From: Rhodanobacter sp.
GTDB taxonomy: Bacteria; Pseudomonadota; Gammaproteobacteria; Xanthomonadales; Rhodanobacteraceae
Length of the DNA stretch: 17,403 nucleotides
Reading direction: 5' to 3'
NCBI GenBank assembly: GCA_026193555.1
Contig: JAPHUU010000286.1
Span: 1 to 17,403, forward strand
Shown: positions 7,801 to 14,591 of the stretch, one piece after another
Position numbering within the stretch: position 1 is the stretch's first letter
Layout of the letters: each line of letters starts with the position of its first letter
The notes under the pieces: generated by a model
Told to the model about the DNA's origin: nothing
Seen by the model: only the letters and a program-made list of their open reading frames with translations
Databases searched by the model: none
Position numbers and translations under genes: made by a program

Positions 7801-10800
7801 AGGTGATGGGGCAATTCGATGCCGCCGAGCCGCATCTGCCCAATGTGGATGAACTCACCGCGCAAATCAGCGATATGCGAGACGGCTATCCCGAGTCCAG
7901 GGTGGCTCAAGTCATATACGAGCCACACGCCGAAGATGCGGCCGCCGATACCGAAACGTTGGCGGCGGGGGACGCAGCAGCAGAGGCCCTCATGGCGTCT
8001 TGGGCGGACGCGGGTACGATCGACGCCAGCCTGCTGGATCAGGTACCGAACGCGACGATGCCATTGCAGGAAGATCGGGCACGAGTGGTCGACCTGGATG
8101 AGGATGGCCAGGATGACGTTGCGGCCGAGGTAGCGACTGCCCTGGGTGCGTTCGAGCTTGCCTCTGAAAAGTCGGCGGCGGAGATTGCCGCGGCCGAACA
8201 GGCCGACGAGAACCGCGTGTCGGCAGAGATTGCCGCCGAGGAGCGGGCCAGGACCGAGCGCGCGGAAGCCGAATGCGCAGAGGCGGAGCGTGCAGAGGCG
8301 GAGCGCGTTGCTCTGGCGCAAATGGCTGCCGAGCAGGCTGAACTCGATCGTGCTGCTACAGAAGATGCCGCCATGCTGGCGGCCGAGGAATCGGTCGATG
8401 ACGAGTCACCGCAAGCAGAGCCACGCCATGTATTCGGGCTGACAGATTCGGGCCAGATCGACACAGACCTGCTCGAGGTGTTCATTGATGAAGCCCGGGA
8501 AATTCTCGATCACGCCGATGACGTGCTCGCGCAGTGGCACGCCGACCCGGATGAATTGGCACATGTGGCGGAGTTGCAACGTGATCTGCACACACTCAAG
8601 GGTGGTGCGCGGATTGCAGGGTTGACGGCAGTGGGCGATCTGGCGCACGCGATCGAAACGCTGCTGGAGAAGCCGATTCGCGACCCGGCAAAGTCCGCTC
8701 AGTTGATCGCTGCCCTTGAGGCAAGCTTTGACCAGTTGCATGCCTTGGTGCAGCAGGTTTCGAAAGGCCAGGCCACCGACTATCCGCAGGCGGCGATCGA
8801 TCATTTGCTGGAGCTGGCCGGGGAAAAGGTGCTGGCCGACGACGCCGAGCTTCCCGCCGTCGCCATGCCGTCGCCGAAGGTCGCTCGGGCCGCCCCGGCT
8901 CCGACGAGGTCGGGTTCGCTGTCGGCCACCGATCTACCCGAACTGCTTCCCGAGATGGAGGAGGAGACTCGTTCGTCGCAGGAACAGATACGTGTTCGCG
9001 CCGACCTGCTCGATAGCCTGGTCAGTCATGCGGGCGAAGTGGCGATCTATCGCTCGCGTCTGGAACAACAGGTGGCCGGCTACCGGTTCAACCTGGTTGA
9101 GCTGGAACAGACCGTGGCACGTCTGCGCAGTCAGCTGCGCATGCTGGAAATCGAGACCGAAGCGCAGATCATTGCGCGCTTCCAGCGCGAGCATCGTGAA
9201 GCCGGCCTGGCTGCGTTCGATCCACTCGAGCTCGACCGTTATTCGCAGTTGCAGCAGTATTCACGCGCCTTGGCCGAGTCGGTCTCGGATCTGGTCTCCA
9301 TCCAGAACATGCTGGATGAACTGACTCGACAGGCCGAAACCTTGCTGGTCCAGCAGTCGCGGGTCAGTACCGAACTGCAGGACGGCCTGCTGCGCACGCG
9401 CATGTTGCCGTTCGACACGATGGTGCCGAACCTGCGCCGCACCCTGCGCCAGGCGGCGCAAGAGCAGGGCAAGAGTGCGCAGCTGTATGTGGAAGGTGCG
9501 CACGGCGAAATGGATCGCAACCTTCTGGACCGGATCAAGGCGCCGTTCGAACACATGCTGCGCAACTCGATCGCGCACGGTATCGAAAGTCCGGCGGCTC
9601 GCCGCAAGGCTGGCAAGCCGGCCGAAGGCGTGGTCAACATCCGGGTCGCGCGCGAAGCCACCGAAGTGGTGATCCGGGTAAGTGACGACGGCCGCGGGCT
9701 GAACCGCGAAGAGATCCGCAAGCGGGGTATCGAGCGCGGCTTGCTGCGAGCGGACATCAAGCCGACCGACAATCAGCTGCTCTCGCTGATTACCCAGCCC
9801 GGCTTCTCCACGGCCAGCAAGATCACCCAGCTGGCTGGGCGCGGCGTCGGCATGGATGTCGTGGCCAACGAAATCAAGCAGCTCGGCGGCTCGCTGTCGA
9901 TCGAGTCGGAGGAAGGCAAGGGCACCGTGTTTGTACTGCGGTTGCCGTTCACTCTCGCCGTGACCCAGGCCATCCTGGTGCGCATTGGCGAGGCGACCTT
10001 CGCCATCCCGATGACTTCGGTACAAGGTGTTGCCCGGGTCAATCCGGACGATCTGACTGCGTGGCTTGCACAGGATGAGCCGTCGTTCGAGTACGCCAAC
10101 GAAGGCTACGGCATTCACGATCTGGCTGAATTGCTGGGCCTGCCCCCCGGTCTTCCGGAAGACAACGAGCAGCAGCCGCTGCTGCTCACGCGCGCCGGCG
10201 ACTTGCGAGCGGCGATCCGCATCGATGCGGTTATCGGTTCGCGCGAAATCGTGGTCAAGTCGGTGGGCCCCCAGATCAGTTCGGTACCCGGCCTGCTCGG
10301 TGCGACCATCATGGGTGATGGTTCGGTGCTGATCATTCTCGATCTGGCCCCACTCGTTCGCCATGGCATGACTCGTCGCCAGCAACGCCTCGCCGATGGC
10401 CTCAGTGCGGTGCAGGCACCGGTCATCGAGGAGATGAGGGTGCGGCCGCTGGTGATGGTGGTCGATGACTCGATCACCATGCGCAAGGTGACCAGCCGCG
10501 TGCTTGAACGTCACGAATACGAGGTAAGCACGGCGAAGGATGGCGTCGATGCGCTGGAGAAGCTGCACGAGCGCGTGCCGGACCTGATGCTGCTGGACAT
10601 CGAAATGCCGCGAATGGACGGCTACGAACTGGCCACCCAGATGAAGGCCGATCCGCGGTTGCGCGATGTACCGATCATCATGATCACCTCGCGCAGCGGC
10701 GACAAGCACCGCCAACGGGCGTTCGACATCGGCGTCGACCGCTACCTCGGCAAGCCCTATCAGGAAGCCGACCTGCTGGTGCAGATCGGCGAAGTACTGG

Positions 10801-10832
10801 AACAGCGCGCCCTGGAGCTGAGTGATGAGTGA
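4893..10832 (+). CDS. chpA: ChpA (PilL), multi-Hpt hybrid CheA histidine kinase
   Basis: Central kinase of the Pil-Chp pathway, 1979 residues (P. aeruginosa ChpA about 2470). The N-terminal half is FimL-like, with degenerate Hpt modules; the first retains a His in HQVHGTLQML (H51). Three clearer Hpt domains follow, with candidate phospho-His at H731 (HTLKGSGR), H918 (HTLHGA) and H1233 (HTLKGGAR). An Ala/Glu-rich linker (about 1090-1176) separates the last two. The dimerisation region is about 1363-1510. The ATPase shows an N box at N1558 (MLRNSIAHGIE), G1 at D1598-G1602 (DDGRGL), an F box (ITQPGFST, about 1633) and G2 (GRGVGMDVV, about 1650). A CheW-like domain is at about 1689-1835. The C-terminal receiver has D1858-D1859, acceptor D1902 and K1954. 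All kinase boxes look intact. The stop overlaps the next gene. In the family it phosphorylates PilG and PilH. Confidence 0.96.
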   Translation: MRLQDHIDFTTLQWVKPELDETLSIAREALESYVENPGNRDAMRSCARHLHQVHGTLQMLELYGASMVTAEMEALSLAVLEDAATHPEEAYAALMRGLMQLPDYLERLSSGHRDVPVVLLPLLNDLRASREQPPLPESAMFRPNLDAFLSEQAPAAISEAYAESHRGDLLDLRLRFQQQLLAWFRGQDAAQQLCGMRETLLAITALCHHVHGRRLWWIAAGVLQGLEQGMLKGHAGEIRQLMGRVDRCIRQLIERGEGSLRGGDADDVACNLLYILAQAKQRSPQMELLYQTYALGSLLPDAGELEHARGSMAGHNRALLDSVSRAIKDDLLRVKEALDLFLRQQNADPAQLAVQGEVLERVGDTLGMLALTVPRRVVSEQRRVLDEIANRMRTPDEETLLDVAGALLYVEASLDDHIESLGSEEEPAAETAMQGLPRSEALGVVTALMQEAIGNTAKVKDAIVAFVESAWEHTRLVGAPALMDEVAGALRMLSAPRPAELAEGVGRFIAYELLGDRRVPSGAQMDHLADALAALEYYLEAAREHRGGLEHILDVAEHSLGLLGYWPLPAPRESSEPAAAVPEATLASGDLEHEQYPELSESVSLLPGDDISQLFVGHSEPVEVPSHNIDGLRLAQTEATTPPEMGGDPAVADDADWVDVEEEYFEQVPVRDALAADTSFNLSAEGIDDDIREIFLEEMAEEIDNLLAAEKVWLADPTQLSSLVGIRRSFHTLKGSGRLVGAGVLGEFAWKVEDMLNRLLDGTVEPHDGVKMLVRHSIAALPPLLAALKGNGAPDVPLSAIMRTAEQLAAGQQARVEDYLSTETETVRRVRHRRVPRLEVAADAIPQAHLTNATVAASEPQTIEPVEMISMPVMPPVDPVLLEILRSEVAQYLQTIRVAIQRGDGELTIDEGLLRAVHTLHGAIAMVDIPLLTQLLSPLEGLFKRLRAANLTLSSDGVRLLGQSADVVDQVMGQFDAAEPHLPNVDELTAQISDMRDGYPESRVAQVIYEPHAEDAAADTETLAAGDAAAEALMASWADAGTIDASLLDQVPNATMPLQEDRARVVDLDEDGQDDVAAEVATALGAFELASEKSAAEIAAAEQADENRVSAEIAAEERARTERAEAECAEAERAEAERVALAQMAAEQAELDRAATEDAAMLAAEESVDDESPQAEPRHVFGLTDSGQIDTDLLEVFIDEAREILDHADDVLAQWHADPDELAHVAELQRDLHTLKGGARIAGLTAVGDLAHAIETLLEKPIRDPAKSAQLIAALEASFDQLHALVQQVSKGQATDYPQAAIDHLLELAGEKVLADDAELPAVAMPSPKVARAAPAPTRSGSLSATDLPELLPEMEEETRSSQEQIRVRADLLDSLVSHAGEVAIYRSRLEQQVAGYRFNLVELEQTVARLRSQLRMLEIETEAQIIARFQREHREAGLAAFDPLELDRYSQLQQYSRALAESVSDLVSIQNMLDELTRQAETLLVQQSRVSTELQDGLLRTRMLPFDTMVPNLRRTLRQAAQEQGKSAQLYVEGAHGEMDRNLLDRIKAPFEHMLRNSIAHGIESPAARRKAGKPAEGVVNIRVAREATEVVIRVSDDGRGLNREEIRKRGIERGLLRADIKPTDNQLLSLITQPGFSTASKITQLAGRGVGMDVVANEIKQLGGSLSIESEEGKGTVFVLRLPFTLAVTQAILVRIGEATFAIPMTSVQGVARVNPDDLTAWLAQDEPSFEYANEGYGIHDLAELLGLPPGLPEDNEQQPLLLTRAGDLRAAIRIDAVIGSREIVVKSVGPQISSVPGLLGATIMGDGSVLIILDLAPLVRHGMTRRQQRLADGLSAVQAPVIEEMRVRPLVMVVDDSITMRKVTSRVLERHEYEVSTAKDGVDALEKLHERVPDLMLLDIEMPRMDGYELATQMKADPRLRDVPIIMITSRSGDKHRQRAFDIGVDRYLGKPYQEADLLVQIGEVLEQRALELSDE
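8277..8305 (+). repeat. 15-bp tandem repeat coding Ala/Glu linker in chpA
   Basis: GCAGAGGCGGAGCG occurs at 8277-8290 and again at 8292-8305, a 15-bp period that codes AEAER units. The surrounding protein segment (about residues 1117-1140) repeats AE(A/C)ER-like pentads, probably a charged helix or flexible spacer between Hpt domains. Confidence 0.75.
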
Positions 10833-12585
10833 GTTGGCACCAGCGGTTGCCCTGCTGTTTGACGATACCAAACTGGGCGGTCAGCTGCGCGAGGCGTTGA
10901 GCGAGCGTGGTGCCAGGATCGTGCATGAGGGGTGTGTGTCGAGCCTCAATCGCGAGTTGATGCTGCAGCTGGACGCCGATGTGCTGGTCGTCAATCTGGA
11001 CGACAGCGCCGCCGATGCGCTGGATGAGTTGTATGCCCTGATCGATGGGGACCGGCCGCGAGTCGTTTTCAATGACGCTCAGGCGAGCCGCGCGCTGGAG
11101 GGCTGGGACCGTGCCCGCTGGGCGCGCCACCTCGCCGTGAAGGTGCTGGAGGCCGGTGATATCGATCCGCCAAGACCGGAAGATGCACGTGGAGTCGATG
11201 CGCCAGACGCTGCGTTGGTGACCACGGCGCCCGTGGAAACCGAGGTCGGCGAAGCGCCATTTGAACCATCCGCCGAGGTCGATTCGGTGGTATCGGAGGA
11301 TGTCGGAGCGCTGCCTGCCGAAACGGATGTTTCGGAACCGGTCCCGCCGGAATCGCCGGTCCCGCAAGACACTGGAGAAGCGCACGCGATCGACAGCAGT
11401 GCAGAGTCGGAGAATCTGGCGGCTGAACTGGAAGCGCTGCTGGCTTCGGGCGAATTGCCCGAAGAAGAGGAAGAGGCCTCCGGCCCGGGTCTGCGCAGCT
11501 GGGATGGCGATGAACCACCGCCTCTGCACGACGGTAATTTTGGTGCGGCGCCGGTTGTCGAAGACGCGCCGCCCGAGGATACGGGGGCAGCCGCGAGCTC
11601 TGATGATGTCCGGCAAGCGGAGGCGAGTCCGTCGGCCGCGGGAGCTCCCGCGTTCCAGCTGGATCACCTGCAACTTGCGCCACTGGTCGACCCCTCCGTG
11701 GCGACGATTCCCGCGGAACTGATCGATCAGATTCCGACGGCAGCCTTCGTGGAGCCGACACGTGCGCCTGATGGCTGGGCCTTGGTGGATAACGACGACA
11801 CGGCGATGGAAGCAGCGGGGCACGACCTGGGCGACACGCCGGATGCCGATGCATTCGGGATCAACAAGTTGAGCGCGGCCGAGTTTCTTGCGCCCGACGT
11901 CGAACAGGTGGGGCAGGATGTCCAGCCGCTGATGAGTCTGCAGCTGGTGTCGATGGAAGAGGCGGTGGCCCCGCAGGCCTTTCAGCCCGTGAGCGAAATG
12001 CTGCTTGACGATACCGGTTCAGCGTTGAGCAAGTTGGTGGTGTTGGGCGCCGCCGCCGCCGGCATGGAATCGGTTCAAACCTTTCTTGCCGCCTTGCCAG
12101 CCACCATGCGGCTGACCTTTCTGCATACACAGCACAGCGGCAGGGCAACGGCGGAACCGTTGGTGGAAGCGCTGGCAGGGCATTGTCCGTTGTCGGTGCG
12201 GATGGCCGAACACAATGGTCGTGCACGTTTCGGCGAGGTGCTGCTGGTGCCGCCGGGGCAGCAGGTGCGTGTGCGACGCGATGGCGTCATCGAGTTGCAG
12301 GCCGATGACGGGGGCACGGAACAGAGCCCCTCGATCGATGCCAGCCTGACGATGGCGGCCAACATCTTTGGTCGAGACGCGCTGGCGATCGTCTTTGCCG
12401 GACAGGGCACCGATGCCGTTGCCGGCGCACAGGCCATCCATGATCGTGGTGGGCAGGTGTGGGTCGAGTCATCGTCCGGCGAGCATTTTTCCGACATGGT
12501 AAGTGGCATATTCGCCGAACGTCTGGTCAGTTTTTCCGGTACGTCGCTTGAGCTGGCGGCGCACCTGGTCGAGGTATTTCCATGA
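10825..12585 (+). CDS. chpB: ChpB-like CheB homologue, probably catalytically inactive
   Basis: By position and C-terminal fold this is the CheB-type methylesterase of the Pil-Chp system, which normally demethylates the receptor. It is 586 residues, against roughly 340 for P. aeruginosa ChpB. Residues 1-110 look like a receiver fold (ALLFDDTKLGG, DVLVVNLDD), but N57 sits where the phospho-acceptor Asp is expected. Residues about 115-395 are a low-complexity acidic Glu/Ala/Pro linker including ELPEEEEEASG. The CheB domain starts near 400. The usual GASTGG is replaced by GAAAAG (408-413), so the catalytic Ser position is A410. The triad His (H437 in HTQHSG) and Asp (D530 in GQGTDAVAG) remain. 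The start is ATG 10825 with GGAG at 10814-10817; GTG 10822 is an alternative. It overlaps both chpA and chpC. Esterase activity is therefore doubtful; a scaffolding role is inference. Confidence 0.88.
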   Translation: MSELAPAVALLFDDTKLGGQLREALSERGARIVHEGCVSSLNRELMLQLDADVLVVNLDDSAADALDELYALIDGDRPRVVFNDAQASRALEGWDRARWARHLAVKVLEAGDIDPPRPEDARGVDAPDAALVTTAPVETEVGEAPFEPSAEVDSVVSEDVGALPAETDVSEPVPPESPVPQDTGEAHAIDSSAESENLAAELEALLASGELPEEEEEASGPGLRSWDGDEPPPLHDGNFGAAPVVEDAPPEDTGAAASSDDVRQAEASPSAAGAPAFQLDHLQLAPLVDPSVATIPAELIDQIPTAAFVEPTRAPDGWALVDNDDTAMEAAGHDLGDTPDADAFGINKLSAAEFLAPDVEQVGQDVQPLMSLQLVSMEEAVAPQAFQPVSEMLLDDTGSALSKLVVLGAAAAGMESVQTFLAALPATMRLTFLHTQHSGRATAEPLVEALAGHCPLSVRMAEHNGRARFGEVLLVPPGQQVRVRRDGVIELQADDGGTEQSPSIDASLTMAANIFGRDALAIVFAGQGTDAVAGAQAIHDRGGQVWVESSSGEHFSDMVSGIFAERLVSFSGTSLELAAHLVEVFP

Positions 12586-13124
12586 GTGATGCACTTGCAC
12601 TGCCCCGTGAAATCCGCTGTGTCCTGGTGCCGGTAGGCGACTTGCGACTGCTGCTGCCCAATGCAACCGTCGCCGAGGTGATCACCCGGAGCGCGCCCGA
12701 GCCGGTGGCTAATGCACCGGCCTGGTTGCTGGGCCGCATCAGCTGGCGTGGCTGGCGCGTTCCGCTGGTATCATTTGCGGAACTGGCGGGCGCCGGGGAA
12801 GGCGACGCCGAACTGAGCGTGCGTGTGGCCGTGCTCAAGGCGCTCGGCGGCGATTCGAAGCTTCCGTTCATCGCCGTTCTGACGCAGGGCTTTCCACGTC
12901 TGATGACATTGAATGCCGAGCTGATCATTCCGACTCACGACGGCAGTACGTTGCCGCCCGGTGTTCGTGCACATGTGCTGGTGCGTGACGACGTGGCGAT
13001 GATTCCCGACCTGGAATGGATCGAAAGCCAGCTTCTGGATCTGCTTGACGATGCCGGTCTGAATGACGTTCCGGATTCCGCTGACGTGGCCCCGGCGCAG
13101 GAATCTCCAAGCCCGACAGGCTGA
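12582..13124 (+). CDS. chpC: ChpC, second CheW-like adaptor
   Basis: CheW-domain protein of 180 residues (P. aeruginosa ChpC about 168), the last gene of the operon. It starts at the ATG overlapping the chpB stop (ATGA, 12582-12585). The CheW barrel is visible in REIRCVLVPVGDLRLLLPNA, then PAWLLGRISWRGWRVPLVSF, which corresponds to the GxxxWRG core motif of CheW proteins, and VRAHVLVRDDVAMIPDL. The C-terminal 30 residues are a Pro/Ala/Ser/Asp tail. In Pseudomonas, ChpC is thought to link additional inputs to ChpA. It lacks any kinase or receiver part. The P. aeruginosa genes chpD and chpE do not follow; rsmE converges from the other strand after 16 bases. Confidence 0.9.
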   Translation: MSDALALPREIRCVLVPVGDLRLLLPNATVAEVITRSAPEPVANAPAWLLGRISWRGWRVPLVSFAELAGAGEGDAELSVRVAVLKALGGDSKLPFIAVLTQGFPRLMTLNAELIIPTHDGSTLPPGVRAHVLVRDDVAMIPDLEWIESQLLDLLDDAGLNDVPDSADVAPAQESPSPTG

Positions 13125-13131
13125 GTCACGC

Positions 13132-13152
13132 GGAGGCGGTTCAGCCGTCTCC
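13132..13152. terminator. Possible bidirectional terminator between chpC and rsmE
   Basis: GGAGGCGG (13132-13139) and CCGTCTCC (13145-13152) form an 8-pair stem with one G-U pair and a 5-base loop, placed exactly at the convergent gene ends and covering the rsmE stop codon. No T-run follows on either strand, so confidence is limited. Confidence 0.4.
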
Positions 13153-13875
13153 GTGCAGCGCCTGCAGGGCCGCCAAGGCGGCCAGACCGGCAGTTTCCGT
13201 GCGCAGGATGCGCGGGCCCAGTCGCAATCCCTCGAAGCCCGCCGCGTTCAGAGCGTGGATGTCGCGCTCGCCCAGCCCACCCTCCGGGCCGACCACCAGC
13301 AGCCCACCGGCGCCAGGAAAGCGCAGCTCGCGTGCCGAGCGTTCCGCTTGCGGCAGCAGTGCCAGTCGAAGCGCACCGTGCTTGCCGAGCTGATCCAGCC
13401 ATGCCGACAGCGTCAAGGCAGGGGCGATGTCCGGCAATCGCGCTCTTCCACTCTGTTCGCAGGCGCTGGCGGCCACCGCGCGCCAGTGCAGCAGCCGTCT
13501 TTCCGCACGGGCAGCATCCAGCTTGATCTCCGCGCGTTCGGTCAGCAACGGCACGATGCGCATGACACCCAGTTCAGTCGCCTTCTGCACGATCAGATCC
13601 ATCTTCTCGGCCCGCACGACGCCTTGCGCCAGGGTCAACGCCAGGGGTGACTCGTTGTCGAGGCTGCGGCTGCCCTCGACCCGCACCATGACCTCGCGCT
13701 TTCCGGCCACCAGGATAGTGGCCGGGTAATCGCTGCCATCGCCGTTGAAAAGTGTCAGCAGATCGCCGGCAACCAGTCGCAGCACGCGTGCTGCGTGCTC
13801 GGCGGCCTGTGCCGGGAGCGGAAACTCGGTACCGATGCCCAGTGGCCGGTCGACGTGGATGCGGATGGTTCGCAT
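13141..13875 (-). CDS. rsmE: 16S rRNA m3U1498 methyltransferase RsmE
   Basis: SAM-dependent SPOUT-family methyltransferase that methylates N3 of U1498 in 16S rRNA. The protein is 244 residues (E. coli RsmE 243). The N-terminal PUA-like RNA-binding part begins MRTIRIHVDRPL and contains HAARVLRLVAGD. The C-terminal trefoil-knot domain shows KMDLIVQKATELGV (91-104), EQSGR (140-144), the SAM-binding loop GPEGGLG (196-202) and LGPRILRTETA (219-229). The start ATG at 13875 has an AGGTG site close upstream. Its 5' side contains a large imperfect palindrome that could lie in the mRNA leader. It lies next to the Pil-Chp cluster and bioA as I recall for Pseudomonas. All family signatures are intact. 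Confidence 0.97.
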   Translation of the reverse strand: MRTIRIHVDRPLGIGTEFPLPAQAAEHAARVLRLVAGDLLTLFNGDGSDYPATILVAGKREVMVRVEGSRSLDNESPLALTLAQGVVRAEKMDLIVQKATELGVMRIVPLLTERAEIKLDAARAERRLLHWRAVAASACEQSGRARLPDIAPALTLSAWLDQLGKHGALRLALLPQAERSARELRFPGAGGLLVVGPEGGLGERDIHALNAAGFEGLRLGPRILRTETAGLAALAALQALHGDG

Positions 13876-13896
13876 GGCACCTGAAAACGATAAAGG

Positions 13897-14065
13897 CCCA
13901 GAAGCGTGGGCGGTAGAAACTTTGGATAGCGAGATCGGGCTATCGCCATAGGAGGCATCTATCGGAGGGCGCGCATAGTCATTCTATGTAAGCCCGACGA
14001 GAGGCGCGGCCTATGGATGAGAGCACCATCGCAGCCCAAAGATTTCTGCCGCCTACGCTCCTAGG
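13897..14065. repeat. Large imperfect palindrome (MITE-like or structured RNA)
   Basis: Arms at 13897-13978 and 13984-14065 are complementary around a TCATT loop. The outer block 13901-13925 pairs with 14036-14061 with one mismatch, two G-T pairs and one bulge. Inner blocks are CCATAGG (13946-13952) with CCTATGG (14010-14016), GGGC with GCCC, and apex CATAG with CTATG. Each arm contains a small side hairpin, clearest as GATAGC/GCTATC at 13925-13944. GATAA occurs as a direct repeat at both edges (13889-13893 and 14065-14069), which could be a target-site duplication. It codes for no recognisable protein. A nonautonomous insertion element or a leader RNA of rsmE are the main options. Confidence 0.65.
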
Positions 14066-14070
14066 ATAAC

Positions 14071-14216
14071 CCATGCCTTGCGGGCTGATGGATCTCCGCC
14101 AATCGCAATCACAAACTGAATGGCGGCGAGACTACCTTCCGGCGAGGATTGCCAGTCGCGCCCGACCGACGCACCATGAGAAGGGTTCATTCCCGCCACA
14201 GTGGAGGTTTCGTGCC
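14071..14216 (+). promoter_or_regulatory. Upstream region of small secreted protein gene
   Basis: This non-coding 146-base stretch between the palindrome and ATG 14217 probably holds the promoter of the small gene. No clear -35/-10 pair was found. A strong ribosome site, GGAGG at 14203-14207, precedes the ATG by 9 bases. An in-frame ATG at 14073 exists but would place 48 charged residues ahead of an evident signal peptide. Confidence 0.4.
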
Positions 14217-14537
14217 ATGTCCAAGCCAACCACCATCATGTTCGCGTTGCTGGCCGGTGTGGGGATAAGCGCAAACGTCACAGCCCAGAGCTCGACGCCG
14301 GCACCGGTGGACGAAACCAGTCAATCCAGTCAACCCAGCGCAACCGAACGTCAGTTGATCAAGCCTGGCGATCGCAACTGCCTGCAACATACCGGAAGCC
14401 TGATTCCCGCCCGCAAGGGTGAATGCCTGCCTGTCCCCGGTCGCAGTTACAGTGGGGACGAGCTTCGACGCACCGGCGCAAACAGCACGGCCCGTGCACT
14501 GCAGATGCTGGATCCGAGCATCGGCCTGGGGCACTGA
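14217..14537 (+). CDS. Small secreted or periplasmic protein of unknown function
   Basis: The 106-residue product is not one I can name. It begins MSKPTTIMFALLAGVGISA, an evident Sec signal peptide with likely cleavage after A23 (VTA-Q). The mature part has a Ser/Thr/Gln/Pro-rich spacer (24-43), then a compact segment with two cysteines, C55 and C70, that could form a disulfide after export. The C-terminus, RSYSGDELRRTGANSTARAL followed by QMLDPSI, resembles the start of a TonB-dependent receptor plug domain, where phrases like DLxRTGAxxxADALRxLPS occur, but no barrel or TonB box follows. The start is chosen by GGAGG at 14203-14207 and the signal peptide. It stands alone between divergent rsmE and convergent bioA. 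The coding call is well supported; function is unknown. Confidence 0.8.
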   Translation: MSKPTTIMFALLAGVGISANVTAQSSTPAPVDETSQSSQPSATERQLIKPGDRNCLQHTGSLIPARKGECLPVPGRSYSGDELRRTGANSTARALQMLDPSIGLGH

Positions 14538-14560
14538 TCCGGCGGTTGCCGCAGGTCGTC

Positions 14561-14591
14561 CGCGGGCGAAGACTCTGAAATTCAGCCCGCG
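14561..14591. terminator. Possible bidirectional terminator after bioA and small gene
   Basis: CGCGGGC (14561-14567) and GCCCGCG (14585-14591) are exact inverted repeats in the convergent gap, reaching into the last bioA codons. A nested CTGAA/TTCAG pair (14575-14585) competes with the right arm. There is no T-run, so this is a weak call. Confidence 0.3.

Noticed and set aside
5214..8321. Open frame of 1035 codons antisense to chpA
   Set aside because: It lies wholly opposite clear Hpt-containing ChpA sequence, has Arg/Gln/His-rich composition typical of antisense frames in GC-rich DNA, and shows no recognisable domain.
9261..10871. Open frame of 536 codons antisense to the ChpA kinase and receiver region
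   Set aside because: The plus strand here codes intact CheA, CheW and receiver motifs. The minus frame has no motif or ribosome site.
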